Assembly (NCBI GenBank): GCA_019237595.1
Contig: JAFAGU010000318.1
Location: forward strand, 1-12,043
From: Betaproteobacteria bacterium
GTDB taxonomy: Bacteria > Pseudomonadota > Gammaproteobacteria > Burkholderiales > SG8-39
DNA length: 12,043 bases
Direction of reading: 5' to 3'
Shown here: positions 1 through 6,250 of the stretch, one piece after another
Position numbering within the stretch: the first letter of the stretch is position 1
Layout: each line of letters begins with the position of its first letter
The notes under the pieces: model-generated
Database searches by the model: none
What the model saw: the letters and a program-made list of their open reading frames with translations, nothing else
What the model was told of the DNA's origin: nothing
Made by a program: the position numbers and the translations under genes

Positions 1-1
1 C

Positions 2-292
2 TCCGCGGCACTCGCTCAGTCCCGCCCACCGAGGCTCGAGCCGCTTCCCGAGCCGCCGCCCCCGCCGCCGATGCCCGGGCCGAATGAGCCTTCCGTGCGC
101 ATCCCGGTGCAGGAGGGCGACAAGGTGGAGGAAGTGCGCGACGGAGGCCGCGTGGTCGCCATCAAGGTCACGCCGCCCAACGGCAAGCCCTACTACCTCA
201 TCGACCAGGCCGGCACCGGGAACTGGATGCGGCAGGAATCGCTCGACACGGGCGTGCGCGTGCCGCAGTGGCCGATCAAGACCTTCGACTGA
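2..292 (+). CDS. DUF2782 family secreted protein, 5' end missing
   Basis: Partial gene: the reading frame is open from base 2 to the TGA at 290-292, so the true start lies before the window. The first visible residues, SAALAQ, look like the end of a signal peptide. They are followed by a proline-rich linker containing six consecutive prolines and then a compact domain with the segments VRIPVQEGDKVEEVRDGG, KVTPPNGKPYYLID and VPQWPIKTFD. This layout of signal peptide, Pro-rich linker and short basic-acidic domain ending in 'W.I..F' is what I know of DUF2782, a family of unknown function in beta- and gammaproteobacteria. The ATG at 71 lies inside the linker and is not the likely start. The stop is one base before the thrB start, so the two are probably co-transcribed. 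In related genomes polA often lies upstream; that cannot be seen here. Confidence 0.8.
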   Translation, partial: SAALAQSRPPRLEPLPEPPPPPPMPGPNEPSVRIPVQEGDKVEEVRDGGRVVAIKVTPPNGKPYYLIDQAGTGNWMRQESLDTGVRVPQWPIKTFD

Positions 293-293
293 C

Positions 294-1244
294 TTGTCGG
301 TCTACACGCCCGTCAGCGAGTCCGAGGCCGCGGGCTGGCTGCGCAATTTTTCGGTAGGGTCGCTCGTCTCGCTCGAGCCCATCCAGGCGGGCATCGAGAA
401 CACCAACTACTTCGTCGCCACCTCTCAGGGGCGCTACGTCCTCACGCTCTTCGAGCGGCTGCCTGCCGAGGAGCTGCCTTTCTACCTCGGCCTCATGGCG
501 CACCTCGCTCGGCACGGCATCCCGTGCCCGGCGCCGCTCGCGGACCACTCCGACCGGTTTCTCGGCGAGCTGAACGGCAAGCCGGCCGCGCTCGTCACGC
601 GGCTGCCCGGGCGGTCGATCGCGCGCCCCGCGGAGCGCGAATGCGCGGAGCTCGGCAGCCTGCTTGCGCGCCTGCATCTCGCGGGACGCTCCTATGGCGG
701 CTACCTCGAGAATCCCCGCGGGCCCAAGTGGTGGCGCCTCGCCGCCGGCGACCTGGAGCCTTTCCTCGACCTCGAGCAGAAGGCGCTGCTCGAGAGCGAG
801 CTGCAATTCCAGTCGGCACGGCGCTTCCCCGACCTGCCGCGCGGACCGGTTCATGCGGACCTCTTCCGCGACAACGCGCTCTTCGAGGACGGGCGCATCT
901 CTGGCGTGATCGATTTCTACTTTGCCGGCGTCGATTGCCTGCTCTACGACGTGGCGGTGTGCGCCAACGACTGGTGCCTCGCGGAGCTCTCGAGCGATCC
1001 AAGCCTGGACGCGGCGCGCCTGCAGGCGCTCGTGGGCGCATATAGCTCGCTGCGGCCCTTCACGGGCGAGGAGCGCGAAGCGTGGCCGGCGGTCCTCCGC
1101 GCGGCGGCGCTGCGCTTCTGGCTCTCGAGGCTGCACGACCTGCACCTGCCGCGCCCCGGCATGCTCGTGCACGCGCACGATCCCGCGCATTTCCGCCGAG
1201 TGCTCGAGTCTCGTCGCGCGGCGTGCCTGCAAGCCCTGCCTTGA
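294..1244 (+). CDS. thrB: Homoserine kinase ThrB, ChoK/APH-fold type
   Basis: Phosphorylates homoserine with ATP to O-phosphohomoserine, the committed step towards threonine, in the cytosol. The protein has 316 residues if it starts at the TTG at 294, giving MSVYTPVSESEAAGWL, which matches the usual N-terminus and length of the aminoglycoside-phosphotransferase-like (Pseudomonas/beta) ThrB. The open frame runs back to 84, but that extension overlaps the DUF2782 gene and looks like out-of-frame translation. Seen motifs: GIENTNYFV near residue 30 (nucleotide-binding loop region), the catalytic loop H187-A-D189-LFRD-N194, and the metal-binding IDF with D207. No clear Shine-Dalgarno precedes the TTG; the stop of the upstream gene at 292 suggests coupled translation. 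Its own stop overlaps the start of the next gene. This type is unrelated to the GHMP-type ThrB of enterobacteria. Confidence 0.93.
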   Translation: MSVYTPVSESEAAGWLRNFSVGSLVSLEPIQAGIENTNYFVATSQGRYVLTLFERLPAEELPFYLGLMAHLARHGIPCPAPLADHSDRFLGELNGKPAALVTRLPGRSIARPAERECAELGSLLARLHLAGRSYGGYLENPRGPKWWRLAAGDLEPFLDLEQKALLESELQFQSARRFPDLPRGPVHADLFRDNALFEDGRISGVIDFYFAGVDCLLYDVAVCANDWCLAELSSDPSLDAARLQALVGAYSSLRPFTGEEREAWPAVLRAAALRFWLSRLHDLHLPRPGMLVHAHDPAHFRRVLESRRAACLQALP

Positions 1245-2032
1245 ACGCCCAGCCGCAGATCGTTTCGGCCGCGGCCGGGGCGCGCTGGCTGCTCGACGGC
1301 TGGCGGCTTTTCCGAGCGTCGCCCCTCGGCTGGATTGCGCTCGTCATCACGTACCTGCTGCTCACGAACGGGCTCGCGCTCGTGCCTTTTGTCGGGGTCG
1401 CCGCTGCGCTCGTGCTCGTGCCCGTGCTGTCCTTCGGCCTGCTTGCCGCCGCGCGCGCCGGCGACTCGGGCGCGCCGGTCGAGCTTTCGCTGCTATTTGC
1501 CGGTCTTCGAACGAGCGCCCGGCCGCAGCTTTTGCTCGGCATCGTGTATCTCGCGAGTTCCGTTGCGGTGTACGGGCTGACGAGCCTTGCCGACACGGGC
1601 GGCCTGTTGCTAGAGCTTCTGTCAGGAGAGACGCCCGAGGAGGTCGATCCTGCGGAGCTCGTGCTACCGCTCGTCGTCGCGGCAACGGCCTACACGCCGG
1701 TGATGATGGCGTTCTGGTTCTCCCCGGCGCTCGTCGGATGGCAATCGCTCGGCGTGGGCAAATCCCTTTTCTTCAGCTTCTTCGCCTGCCTGCTCAACTG
1801 GAGGGCCTTTCTCGCCTACGGCGCGGCGGCCGCGACGCTGCTCCTCCTCGTCCCCATGGCCGCGCTCGCGGCCGTGCTCCTTTTCTCAGGAGGCGGCGTG
1901 CGGATCCAGGCGCTCGGAGTCATGATGCCGCTGCTCTGCGTCCTGCTGCCGACGCTCTTCGCGAGCTTTTACGCGAGCTACCGGGACATCTTCCCCCCGC
2001 AGGCACCGCTTGATACCTTAAGCGCCCCATGA
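1241..2032 (+). CDS. BPSS1780-type integral membrane protein
   Basis: Polytopic inner-membrane protein of 263 residues and unknown function. I start it at the TTG at 1241, which overlaps the thrB stop as TTGA. The frame stays open back to 1082, but that part lies inside thrB and has no family character. From the TTG the protein reads MNAQPQIVSAAAGARWLLDGWRLF, with the 'GA.W...GW..F...P..W' opening I associate with the BPSS1780 family. Hydrophobic segments lie roughly at residues 30-50, 52-70, 100-120, 140-165, 190-225 and 235-255, the last ones ending in the polar tail YRDIFPPQAPL. An acidic loop, SGETPEEVDPAEL, sits near residues 127-140. The stop overlaps the next start as ATGA. The family name is from memory of similar betaproteobacterial proteins next to thrB; membrane localisation is well supported, function is not known. 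Confidence 0.75.
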   Translation: MNAQPQIVSAAAGARWLLDGWRLFRASPLGWIALVITYLLLTNGLALVPFVGVAAALVLVPVLSFGLLAAARAGDSGAPVELSLLFAGLRTSARPQLLLGIVYLASSVAVYGLTSLADTGGLLLELLSGETPEEVDPAELVLPLVVAATAYTPVMMAFWFSPALVGWQSLGVGKSLFFSFFACLLNWRAFLAYGAAAATLLLLVPMAALAAVLLFSGGGVRIQALGVMMPLLCVLLPTLFASFYASYRDIFPPQAPLDTLSAP

Positions 2033-3645
2033 AGCTGCCCGAGCTTGCTCCCGGCGCCTCGCCCGAATTCGTCGATCTCGCCTCCGCCAAGGCCTGGCTC
2101 GAGAACGTGCCGCTCGCCAACGTCGCCGCGGCCCAAGCGGAGCTCCTCGGCCAGCTCGAGGAACTGAACCGCTTCCCCACGGCGGCGACGAATCGCCTCG
2201 CGGTGCTCGAGGCGCTCCGCGAGGCAGTGAACTTCGTGCAGGTGGAACAGGCGAAGCGCTTCATGAATCGCGCGCTGCCCATGGCCCAAGGCGAGAACGA
2301 CGTGCTGGAGGATACGCTCGACCTCTGGGAAGAAATGCGCATCGGCTACCTGCGCTGCCTCGAAGCGGCCGTCAACGGCGATCCCGCGATGAAGGCTCAA
2401 GCCGCGCTCGTGGCGCAGCGCTCGCTCGCCTACTCGGGCCTGAAGATGTTCCACTACCACCGCGCGTACCGGCAGGTCCCGGCGGCGGACTGGCGCTCGC
2501 TGCACGAGGCGTATGCCGCGGCGGAGTCGCTTGGCGTCGGGGAAGAGGCGGTGAAGGATTTCCTCAATCGCGACGTCCAGGACACTTCCCCGCGCATCGC
2601 GTATGCCCGCGCGCTCCTCATGGCGCTCGCGAATCCGAACGAGCTCAGCCAGCGGCAGCTCACCTTCGTCGCCTTCCTGCTCGAGCGCTGGGGCATGAAG
2701 CTCGAGGTGGCGCGCGAGCCGGTCGAGGAGGAACTCGGCGTCCCGCCGTTCGCCGTCGACCTGGCGGGCGAGCGCGCGCCCGAGCGCCTGGAGTCGCCCG
2801 CGCAGGTGAAGCTCGGCGAGCCCCGCTATCTCGACACGCGCAAGCTCGCGAAAAGCTTGCGCAACCGCGTCGGCCTGCTCCGCAAGGGCGAATCGCCCGC
2901 GAAGCTCGCGCTCGGCGAAGACTGCGTCCAGCCTTCGTGCGAGCAGCTCCTCGTGTCGCTCTACCGGCAATGGTGCCAGGCGCGGGTCGAGCGCTCCGGC
3001 CAGCGCCGCGCGAGCAGCGCCGCCGCGGAGGCCGCAGGGGACATCGCCGCGATCCATTACTACCTCTCGGGGCGCGCGTTCCGCCAGCCGGGCGAGCAGA
3101 AAGAGCTCTCGAAGAAGCAGCGCGAGGAGATCGCGACCTTCGGGCGCGTGAGCACGAGGGAAGAGGACGACTACAGCGAGGCGCAGGGCTTCGTGCTGGA
3201 GCAGTGGCGCCTGGAGGACGAGAGCGCCCAGGGCATGCGCCTCGCACGCGCGGCGGGCGCCGCCGGGCGCCGCTATGCGCACGGCCAGCTGATCGCGGTG
3301 CGCCCGGCGGACGCGCGCTCCTTCATGCTCGCGCAGGTGCGCTGGCTGATGATCGCCGAGTCGCGGGACCTGCTCGCGGGGGTGAAGCTCCTGCCCGGCT
3401 TGCCTGCCGCCACGGCGGTGCGCCCGACCGGCATCAACGTGCAGCAGGAGAAATACGTTCCCGCGCTTTCGCTCACCGCCGTGCCCGCGCTCAACGCGCC
3501 CCCGACGCTCGTGCTCCCCGTCGGCTGGTTCAAGCCCGGCCGCATCATCGAGGTGTACGTAGATGCGCCGGTGCGGGTGAAGCTCGTGGGGCTCACGGAT
3601 CGCGGCAGCGACTTCGAGCGGGTGGCCTACGAGGCGGCGCGCTAG
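2029..3645 (+). CDS. Uncharacterised 538-aa protein with C-terminal PilZ-like (c-di-GMP-binding) domain
   Basis: I do not recognise the full-length family with certainty. Residues 1 to about 365 look soluble, rich in charged residues and Ala/Leu, and mostly helical, with no signal peptide or membrane segment. The C-terminal part carries both halves of the PilZ c-di-GMP signature in the right order: R373-V-S-T-R377 (RxxxR) and, 20 residues later, D397-E-S-A-Q-G402 (D/NxSxxG). These are followed by beta-rich stretches (GQLIAVRP, AQVRWLMI, GVKLLPGLP) that suit a PilZ barrel. From what is known of PilZ proteins, the arginines, Asp and Ser contact the dinucleotide, so a c-di-GMP-responsive cytosolic effector is my inference. 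The start is the ATG at 2029, overlapping the previous stop as ATGA; the stop is one base before the DUF971 gene. The upstream region AT-rich patch at 2010-2021 is not a convincing promoter. The coding call is secure; the domain call is moderately secure. Confidence 0.8.
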   Translation: MKLPELAPGASPEFVDLASAKAWLENVPLANVAAAQAELLGQLEELNRFPTAATNRLAVLEALREAVNFVQVEQAKRFMNRALPMAQGENDVLEDTLDLWEEMRIGYLRCLEAAVNGDPAMKAQAALVAQRSLAYSGLKMFHYHRAYRQVPAADWRSLHEAYAAAESLGVGEEAVKDFLNRDVQDTSPRIAYARALLMALANPNELSQRQLTFVAFLLERWGMKLEVAREPVEEELGVPPFAVDLAGERAPERLESPAQVKLGEPRYLDTRKLAKSLRNRVGLLRKGESPAKLALGEDCVQPSCEQLLVSLYRQWCQARVERSGQRRASSAAAEAAGDIAAIHYYLSGRAFRQPGEQKELSKKQREEIATFGRVSTREEDDYSEAQGFVLEQWRLEDESAQGMRLARAAGAAGRRYAHGQLIAVRPADARSFMLAQVRWLMIAESRDLLAGVKLLPGLPAATAVRPTGINVQQEKYVPALSLTAVPALNAPPTLVLPVGWFKPGRIIEVYVDAPVRVKLVGLTDRGSDFERVAYEAAR

Positions 3646-3646
3646 C

Positions 3647-4009
3647 ATGCCGGAGGAGCGCGTCCCGACCGAGATCAAGCTCCACCAGCGCTCGAAGGTG
3701 ATGGAGATCACCTTCTCCGATGGCGTGAGCTTCCGGCTGCCTTATGAATTCCTGCGCGTGCACTCGCCGTCCGCCGAAGTGCGAGGACACGGCCCGGGGC
3801 AGGAGGTGCTGCAGGCCGGCAAGCGAGACGTCGACATCCGCTCGCTCGAGCCGGTCGGCTCCTACGCCGTTCAGCCGAGCTTCTCCGATGGGCACGCGAC
3901 GGGCATCTACTCGTGGGACTACCTGCACTACCTCGGCGAGAACCAGGAGCGCCTCTGGCGCGAATACCTCGAGAAGCTGAAGACGGCCAACGCGACGCGC
4001 GACCCATGA
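3647..4009 (+). CDS. DUF971 (gamma-butyrobetaine hydroxylase-like N-terminal) protein
   Basis: Stand-alone DUF971 protein of 120 residues. The segments TEIKLHQRSKVMEITFSDG, FRLPYEFLRVHSPSAE, DVDIRSLEPVGSYAVQPSFSDG and TGIYSWDYLHYLG are the conserved core of this fold, which also occurs at the N-terminus of gamma-butyrobetaine hydroxylase-like enzymes and in some Fe-S scaffold proteins. No oxygenase domain is attached here, so the hydroxylase name should not be transferred. The biochemical role of the stand-alone form is not established. The start is the ATG at 3647, one base after the previous stop, with a possible GAGGCGG ribosome-binding site at 3631-3637. The stop overlaps the ubiE start as ATGA, and placement directly before ubiE is familiar in betaproteobacteria; this suggests coupled expression but does not prove a role in quinone synthesis. 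Confidence 0.87.
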   Translation: MPEERVPTEIKLHQRSKVMEITFSDGVSFRLPYEFLRVHSPSAEVRGHGPGQEVLQAGKRDVDIRSLEPVGSYAVQPSFSDGHATGIYSWDYLHYLGENQERLWREYLEKLKTANATRDP

Positions 4010-4740
4010 GCGACGAAGCGCATTTCGGTTTCGAGAAAGTCAAGGCCGAGGAGAAGGGCGAGCGCGTGCGGCGGGTGTTCGACAGCGTCGCGGCGCGCTA
4101 CGACCTCATGAACGACCTCATGTCGCTCGGCCTGCATCGGGCATGGAAGGCGTTCGCGGTGGCGCTCGCGCGGCCGCGAGCCGGCGAGCGCGTGCTCGAC
4201 GTCGCTGCCGGGAGTGCGGACCTCGCGCGGGCCATCGCGCCGCGCGTGGCCCCGGAGGGGACGGTCACGCTCGTGGACGTGAATCGCCGCATGCTCGAGC
4301 GCGGGCGCGACCGGATGCTCGACGAGGGCTTCGTCGCGCCGGCCGTCCAATGCGATGCCGAGCGGATGCCGTTTCCCGCCGGGCACTTCGATCTCGTGAC
4401 GGTGGCCTTCGGCCTTCGCAACATGACGCGCAAGGACGCGGCGCTGCGCGAAATGGCGCGGGTGCTCAAGCCTGGCGGCCGCCTCGTCGTGCTCGAGTTC
4501 TCGCGCATCTGGAAACCTCTCGAGCGCGCCTATGACCTCTACTCCTTCAAGGTGCTTCCTTGGCTAGGCGAGCGGGTTGCCGGCGACGCGGCGGCCTATC
4601 GCTATCTCGCGGAGTCGATCCGGATGCATCCCGATCAGGCGACCCTCGCGAGGATGATGGAGGAGGCCGGGTTGGAGCAGGTCGAGGTGTTCAACCTCGC
4701 CGCGGGCGTAGTCGCCGTGCACCGCGGCTACAAGGTCTAA
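4006..4740 (+). CDS. ubiE: Ubiquinone/menaquinone C-methyltransferase UbiE
   Basis: SAM-dependent class I methyltransferase of 244 residues that C-methylates the benzoquinol (or naphthoquinol) ring during ubiquinone and menaquinone synthesis. UbiE hallmarks are all present: GFEKVKAEEKGERVRRVFDSVA at the N-terminus, YDLMNDLMSLGLHR, FGLRNMT at 135-141, LKPGGRLVVLEFS, and Y198-RYLAESIRMHPDQ-211, ending in AAGVVAVHRGYKV. The SAM motif I reads VLDVAAGSADLA (D65 to D72), whereas the form I know from E. coli and most homologues is VLDLAGGTGDL, so the last glycine of the loop is replaced by Ala71. Both acidic ends are kept. The ATG at 4006 overlaps the DUF971 stop. The stop codon TAA at 4738 lies within a TAAAAT box that may be a promoter element for the next gene. 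Assignment is confident by overall similarity. Confidence 0.95.
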   Translation: MSDEAHFGFEKVKAEEKGERVRRVFDSVAARYDLMNDLMSLGLHRAWKAFAVALARPRAGERVLDVAAGSADLARAIAPRVAPEGTVTLVDVNRRMLERGRDRMLDEGFVAPAVQCDAERMPFPAGHFDLVTVAFGLRNMTRKDAALREMARVLKPGGRLVVLEFSRIWKPLERAYDLYSFKVLPWLGERVAGDAAAYRYLAESIRMHPDQATLARMMEEAGLEQVEVFNLAAGVVAVHRGYKV

Positions 4741-4758
4741 AATTGCAGGACTGGAGGG
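4738..4758 (+). promoter_or_regulatory. Possible -10 box and Shine-Dalgarno for the Tim44-like gene
   Basis: TAAAAT at 4738-4743 stands out in GC-rich surroundings and matches the sigma-70 -10 consensus at 5 of 6 positions; I see no good -35 upstream. GGAGGG at 4753-4758, five bases before the ATG at 4764, is the clearest Shine-Dalgarno in the window. It decides that start over the ATG at 4759, which is in another frame. The ribosome-binding site is secure; the promoter is a guess. Confidence 0.5.
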
Positions 4759-4763
4759 ATGCC

Positions 4764-5594
4764 ATGAGAACGCTCCTCATCGCTTTTGCCGCGCTCCTCG
4801 CTGCTGCGGCGCTCGTCGTGCCCGACGCGGATGCTGCCCGCCTGGGCGGCGGCCGCTCGCTCGGCGCCCAACGCAGCATTCCGCGCTCGGCTCCGAGCAC
4901 GACGCCGGCCAAGCCGCAGGCCGAGCCGACGAAGCCGGGCGCGCAGCCCGTGCCGCCGGCGCAACCGCAGCCTTCCTTCCTGCAGAAATGGGGGCCGCTC
5001 CTCGGCGGACTCGCGATCGGCGGCCTTCTCGGGTCGCTCTTTGGCGGTGGCGCTTTCGGCGGCATCATGCTCGCGGTCGTCCTGGCGCTCGTCGCGCTTG
5101 CGGTGGTCGGCCTGATCGCCCGCCGACGCTCCGGAGCGCAGGCGCCGGTGCAGTACGCGGGCTTCCAGGAAAGATCGGTTCTTCCGGCGGCGGAGTCCCC
5201 GGTGGCGAGCAGCGGCGCCCAAGTTCCGGCCAGCTTCGACACGGCCACCTTCCTGCGCGGGGCGAAGATGAACTTCGTGAAGCTCCAGGTCGCGAACGAT
5301 ACCGGCAACCTGGATGTGCTGCGCGAGCTCACTACGAGCGAGATGTTCGATACGCTCGCCAAGGATGTCGGCGAGCGGCAGGGCGCGCAGCAGACCGACG
5401 TCCAGGGACTCGACGCGGAGCTCCTCGAGCTCGCGACCGAGGGCGGCCAGCACTGGGCGAGCGTGCGCTTCTCCGGCACGGTGCGAGAGGCGGCCGGCAC
5501 GGCGCCGCAGCCCTTCACGGAAGTCTGGAACCTCGTCAAGCCGACCGACGGCTCCGCCGGATGGCTGCTCGCCGGGATCCAGCAGGTCAATTGA
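4764..5594 (+). CDS. Tim44-like domain protein, exported or membrane-anchored
   Basis: 276 residues. A signal-peptide-like N-terminus (MRTLLIAF, then an Ala/Leu-rich core) ends near residue 24 at PDADA-A, followed by RLGGGRSLGAQRS, a conserved start of the mature protein in this betaproteobacterial family. Next come a Pro/Ala/Lys/Gln-rich linker (about 40-71), a glycine-rich hydrophobic stretch (77-100), a membrane segment (101-119) capped by RRR, a second linker, and a Tim44-like domain from about residue 158 (FDTATFLRGAKMNFVKLQ... to the C-terminus). The Tim44 fold is known from the mitochondrial import motor, but a matching role in bacteria is not established; MlaB/NTF2-like protein or lipid interactions are possible. 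The start is fixed by GGAGGG at 4753-4758. It sits between ubiE and ubiJ and ends before a terminator, so it is likely the last gene of its operon. Confidence 0.85.
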   Translation: MRTLLIAFAALLAAAALVVPDADAARLGGGRSLGAQRSIPRSAPSTTPAKPQAEPTKPGAQPVPPAQPQPSFLQKWGPLLGGLAIGGLLGSLFGGGAFGGIMLAVVLALVALAVVGLIARRRSGAQAPVQYAGFQERSVLPAAESPVASSGAQVPASFDTATFLRGAKMNFVKLQVANDTGNLDVLRELTTSEMFDTLAKDVGERQGAQQTDVQGLDAELLELATEGGQHWASVRFSGTVREAAGTAPQPFTEVWNLVKPTDGSAGWLLAGIQQVN

Positions 5595-5630
5595 TGGATG
5601 CCGGGCGCACGGGAGCGCGCTCGGGCACGG

Positions 5631-5650
5631 GGCCGCGCTGACGCGCGGCC
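5631..5650. other. Perfect 8-bp inverted repeat (stem-loop)
   Basis: GGCCGCGC (5631-5638), loop TGAC (5639-5642), GCGCGGCC (5643-5650). The arms pair without mismatch. There is no T-run after it, so alone it is not an intrinsic terminator; it lies 10 bases before the terminator hairpin and may act with it or protect the 3' end of the upstream transcript. Confidence 0.6.
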
Positions 5651-5660
5651 GGCAGGCTCG

Positions 5661-5684
5661 GGCCACTTCGGTGGCCTTTTCTTT
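5661..5684 (+). terminator. Rho-independent terminator after the Tim44-like gene
   Basis: GGCCAC (5661-5666), a TTCG tetraloop (5667-5670) and GTGGCC (5671-5676) make a perfect stem, followed directly by TTTTCTTT (5677-5684). UUCG-type loops are known to be very stable. It ends the transcript 67 bases after the stop of the Tim44-like gene. Oddly, its T-run ends two bases before the ATG of ubiJ at 5687, leaving no room for a separate promoter or ribosome-binding site. Confidence 0.85.
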
Positions 5685-5686
5685 AT

Positions 5687-6250
5687 ATGCAGCCATTCCT
5701 ACGCGCGCTGAATCATCTGCTCGAGCAGCATAGTTGGGCGCGCGAGCGCCTCGCGCCTTTTGCGGGCGAGACGGTCGAGCTCCGCCCCGCCCTTGGATGG
5801 GCATGGCGCCTCCGGATCAACGCGGACGGCACGGTCGCGCCGGCCGCGGAGCAGGCGCAGGCCGGTCTCGTCGTGTCGCTCAAGCCCGAGGCGCCTGTTG
5901 CCCTCGCTCGGGGCGAAGATCACTTCCTGCGGGCGGTCGAGGTCTCCGGCAACGCGCGGCTTGCCGACGCAGTCATGGCGCTTGCGCGCAACCTTCGCTG
6001 GGATTTCGAGGAAGACCTTTCGCGCGTCATGGGCGACGTTGCCGCGCATCGCGTCGCGGAGGCCGCGCGCGCGTTCGGCCGCTGGCAGGCCGACGCGGCG
6101 AAGCGCCTCGCCGAGGCGCTGGCAGGGTACGCCAGCGACGAGGCGCGCGTGCTCGTGGCGCGGGCCGAGCTCGACGCCTTCGCGCAGGCGAACGCCGCCT
6201 TGCGCGACGGGCTCGAGCGGCTCGAGCAGCGGATCCGCAGGCTTGGGTAG
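5687..6250 (+). CDS. ubiJ: Ubiquinone biosynthesis accessory factor UbiJ (SCP2 domain)
   Basis: 187 residues. The N-terminus MQPFLRALNHLLEQHSWARERLAPFAGETVEL, with the 'LN.LL....WA...L..FAG' pattern, is typical of UbiJ (formerly YigP). An SCP2-type lipid-binding domain covers about residues 15-105, including FLRAVEVSGNARLADAVMALARNLRWDFEEDLSRVMGD, a segment strongly kept in the family. Residues 130-187 are charged and helical, likely a coiled coil. In E. coli UbiJ belongs to the soluble complex that carries out late, mostly oxygen-dependent, ubiquinone steps and helps hold the hydrophobic intermediates. It is slightly shorter than the E. coli protein (about 200). Only the ATG at 5687 fits; there is no in-frame start upstream and no Shine-Dalgarno, because a terminator hairpin lies right in front. 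It overlaps ubiB by 8 bases. Confidence 0.9.
   Translation: MQPFLRALNHLLEQHSWARERLAPFAGETVELRPALGWAWRLRINADGTVAPAAEQAQAGLVVSLKPEAPVALARGEDHFLRAVEVSGNARLADAVMALARNLRWDFEEDLSRVMGDVAAHRVAEAARAFGRWQADAAKRLAEALAGYASDEARVLVARAELDAFAQANAALRDGLERLEQRIRRLG

Noticed and set aside
84..293. N-terminal extension of thrB by 70 residues
   Set aside because: Overlaps the DUF2782 gene in another frame and has the Arg/Ser/Thr-rich look of an out-of-frame translation; TTG 294 gives the normal length.
1082..1240. N-terminal extension of the BPSS1780-type protein
   Set aside because: Lies inside thrB, Ala/Arg-rich and unlike the family; TTG 1241 gives the conserved opening.
922..2013. 363-residue + strand frame across thrB and the membrane protein gene
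   Set aside because: Arg/Ala-rich translation overlapping two well supported genes in a different frame.
1978..3711. 577-residue open frame on the - strand opposite the PilZ-like gene
   Set aside because: It is the mirror of a GC-rich gene with strong third-position bias. The translation is full of Arg, Glu and His without any domain character, while the + strand frame has overlapping neighbours and a recognisable motif.
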